The position numbers were made by a program, and so were the translations under genes. A DNA stretch of 64,000 bases from Winogradskyella costae (lineage in GTDB: Bacteria; Bacteroidota; Bacteroidia; Flavobacteriales; Flavobacteriaceae): the NCBI RefSeq assembly GCF_013403865.1, contig NZ_JABFDK010000002.1, forward strand, positions 186,001-250,000. The letters are read 5' to 3'. Positions 62,856 to 64,000 of the stretch are shown piece after piece (the stretch's first letter is position 1; every line of letters starts with the position of its first letter). A model generated the notes under the pieces. The model saw only the letters and a list, made by a program, of their open reading frames with translations, had not been told where the DNA came from and did not search any database.

Positions 62856-64000
62856 TTAAAATGGCCATATGAATGGCACTAATAATAATGATGTGATTAG
62901 GAAGAGTAGAAGCAATGGTGCTCCTACTTTTAAGTAATCCATAAATTTATAACCACCTGCCGTCATTACCATGGCATTGGTTGTAGTTCCTACGGGTGTT
63001 AAAAATGCGGTTGAAGCACTAATGGCTACAACAATCATAAATGGTGCAGCAGAAATATTAAGTGTGTTTGCTGCAATAATTACAATTGGTGCCATTAATA
63101 CAGCCGTGGCTGAGTTATTAATAACCTGGCTAAACGTTGTAGTAAGTAAAAAAACACCTCCTAACAGCACCACAGGATGAAAGCTTCCTAAAGAGTCTAC
63201 TAAGCCATTTGCAATTAATTCTGCGGTACCTGTTTTTTGTAATGCAATTCCCATAGGTATCATAGCTGCAATCATTACAACACTTATCCAGCTAATGCCC
63301 TTATAAGCTTTTATCATCGGTACACAGCCTGTAATCATTATGATACCTGCAGATAGTAAAGCAGCAACAGCTCCTGGTACGATTTTAAAAACTAACAGTA
63401 TAATCATTAAAATGAGAGACGCTAGTGCTATATAAGATTTAATCGTAAGATTTGTAACTGTTTTAGCCATACCTTCTGGACTACCGCAGATTACTAAATG
63501 TTCATATTGATTTTTTAATTCGTCTATAGCACTCCATTGCCCTCTAATTAAAAATGCATCTCCGGATTTAACAACTGTTTCGCGTTCTGTTAAGGGTTTT
63601 CCGTTTCTTGAGGTGGCCATTAATTGTACATTATAACGTTCAAAAAAGTGACTAGAGGTTATGTTTTTACCTACAAGCGCCGATTGTGGTGTAACTAAAA
63701 CTTCAGTCATACCAACTTCTTGGTTAATGAGGTTATGTTTCAACTCATCTTCAATAGAATCTAGGGGTAGTAAGCCTAACCTTAGATTAATCATTAAAGC
63801 ATTTATTGCTTCTGTAGATCCTTTAACCGTAATAATATCATGATATAAGAACCCTGTATCATCAGTTGGAAGTTCAATAAATGGATCGTGGCCTTTTAAA
63901 AGACTAGGATGACGTCTTTTTATACGTAGAATTGTAACGGCATAATCTTTTTCAAAATTCCAATCGCCTAATTTTGTGTTTAGCAATGGAGATACTGATC
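62856..64000 (-). CDS. SLC13-family permease with RCK-C/TrkA-C domains (cut by window edge)
   Basis: The visible part is 381 codons plus stop. The frame stays open to the right edge, upstream of the in-frame TTG at 63986, so the protein is truncated at its N-terminus by the window. The visible N-part holds two TrkA-C-like regulatory segments (LPTDDTGFLYHDIITVKGS and GMTEVLVTPQSALVGKN). The permease half carries NSATAVLMAPIV and VGTTTNAMV, typical SLC13/DASS motifs for di- or tricarboxylate or sulfate. Full-length relatives are near 600 residues, so about 200 are missing. Substrate is unknown. Confidence 0.85.
   Translation of the reverse strand, partial: SVSPLLNTKLGDWNFEKDYAVTILRIKRRHPSLLKGHDPFIELPTDDTGFLYHDIITVKGSTEAINALMINLRLGLLPLDSIEDELKHNLINQEVGMTEVLVTPQSALVGKNITSSHFFERYNVQLMATSRNGKPLTERETVVKSGDAFLIRGQWSAIDELKNQYEHLVICGSPEGMAKTVTNLTIKSYIALASLILMIILLVFKIVPGAVAALLSAGIIMITGCVPMIKAYKGISWISVVMIAAMIPMGIALQKTGTAELIANGLVDSLGSFHPVVLLGGVFLLTTTFSQVINNSATAVLMAPIVIIAANTLNISAAPFMIVVAISASTAFLTPVGTTTNAMVMTAGGYKFMDYLKVGAPLLLLFLITSLLLVPFIWPF

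Overview
The window looks like chromosomal DNA of a marine-type member of the Flavobacteriaceae (Bacteroidota). The DNA is AT-rich. Promoters fit the Bacteroidota pattern TTTG-N19-TAnnTTTG, the clearest being upstream of the tRNA-Met at 16723-16753. One surface protein ends in a type IX secretion (T9SS) sorting domain. Several families are typical of the group: DUF4290, Lacal_2735, TIGR03643, DUF2490, DUF2911 and a fused CcsBA. No rRNA, phage, insertion sequence or CRISPR array was seen.

Layout. 1-6.9 kb is a defence-type island. It holds a truncated gene, an unknown protein, a PD-(D/E)xK nuclease-like protein, a phospholipase-D-like protein and an McrB/McrC pair. 6.9-16 kb holds envelope and surface genes: two lipoproteins, a PhoX-like lipoprotein coupled to an imelysin/MauG-type dihaem peroxidase, a TPR/HTH membrane regulator and a T9SS-secreted repeat protein. 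16.1-16.66 kb is an array of about 99-bp hairpin repeats ending in a 119-bp nested palindrome beside tRNA-Met. 16.8-26.3 kb is housekeeping: aminotransferase IV, YqgE, HU, fmt, recQ, DUF493, DUF4290 and murA.

26.5-39.3 kb is the most striking region. About 18 minus-strand genes form two adjacent operons with three different photolyase/cryptochrome proteins, GTP cyclohydrolase I, TspO, glutathione peroxidase, two Rossmann-fold oxidoreductases, flavin reductase, an ABC1/UbiB-type kinase, DUF2256 and a TetR-like regulator. Both operons start behind the same 40-bp motif at the same distance from the -7 box. They therefore look like one light or photo-oxidative stress regulon: repair enzymes, a pterin source that could feed photolyase antenna cofactors, and redox and membrane protection. 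39.4-41.9 kb is an arsenic resistance operon (arsR, DUF6428, arsenate reductase, ACR3).

42-64 kb is metabolic and envelope: DUF2911; a PIG-L deacetylase/small membrane protein/Na+ symporter/Gfo-Idh-MocA operon; CorA and MscS; the maf-ubiA-kdsC-DUF2520 cluster; truncated haemoglobin, MscL and CcsBA; a trans-sulfuration PLP enzyme; DUF2490; pckA; and an SLC13 transporter cut by the right edge. Three small genes were found by reading the gaps: Lacal_2735 (28964-29128), DUF2256 (35142-35276) and a 39-aa membrane protein (45858-45977).
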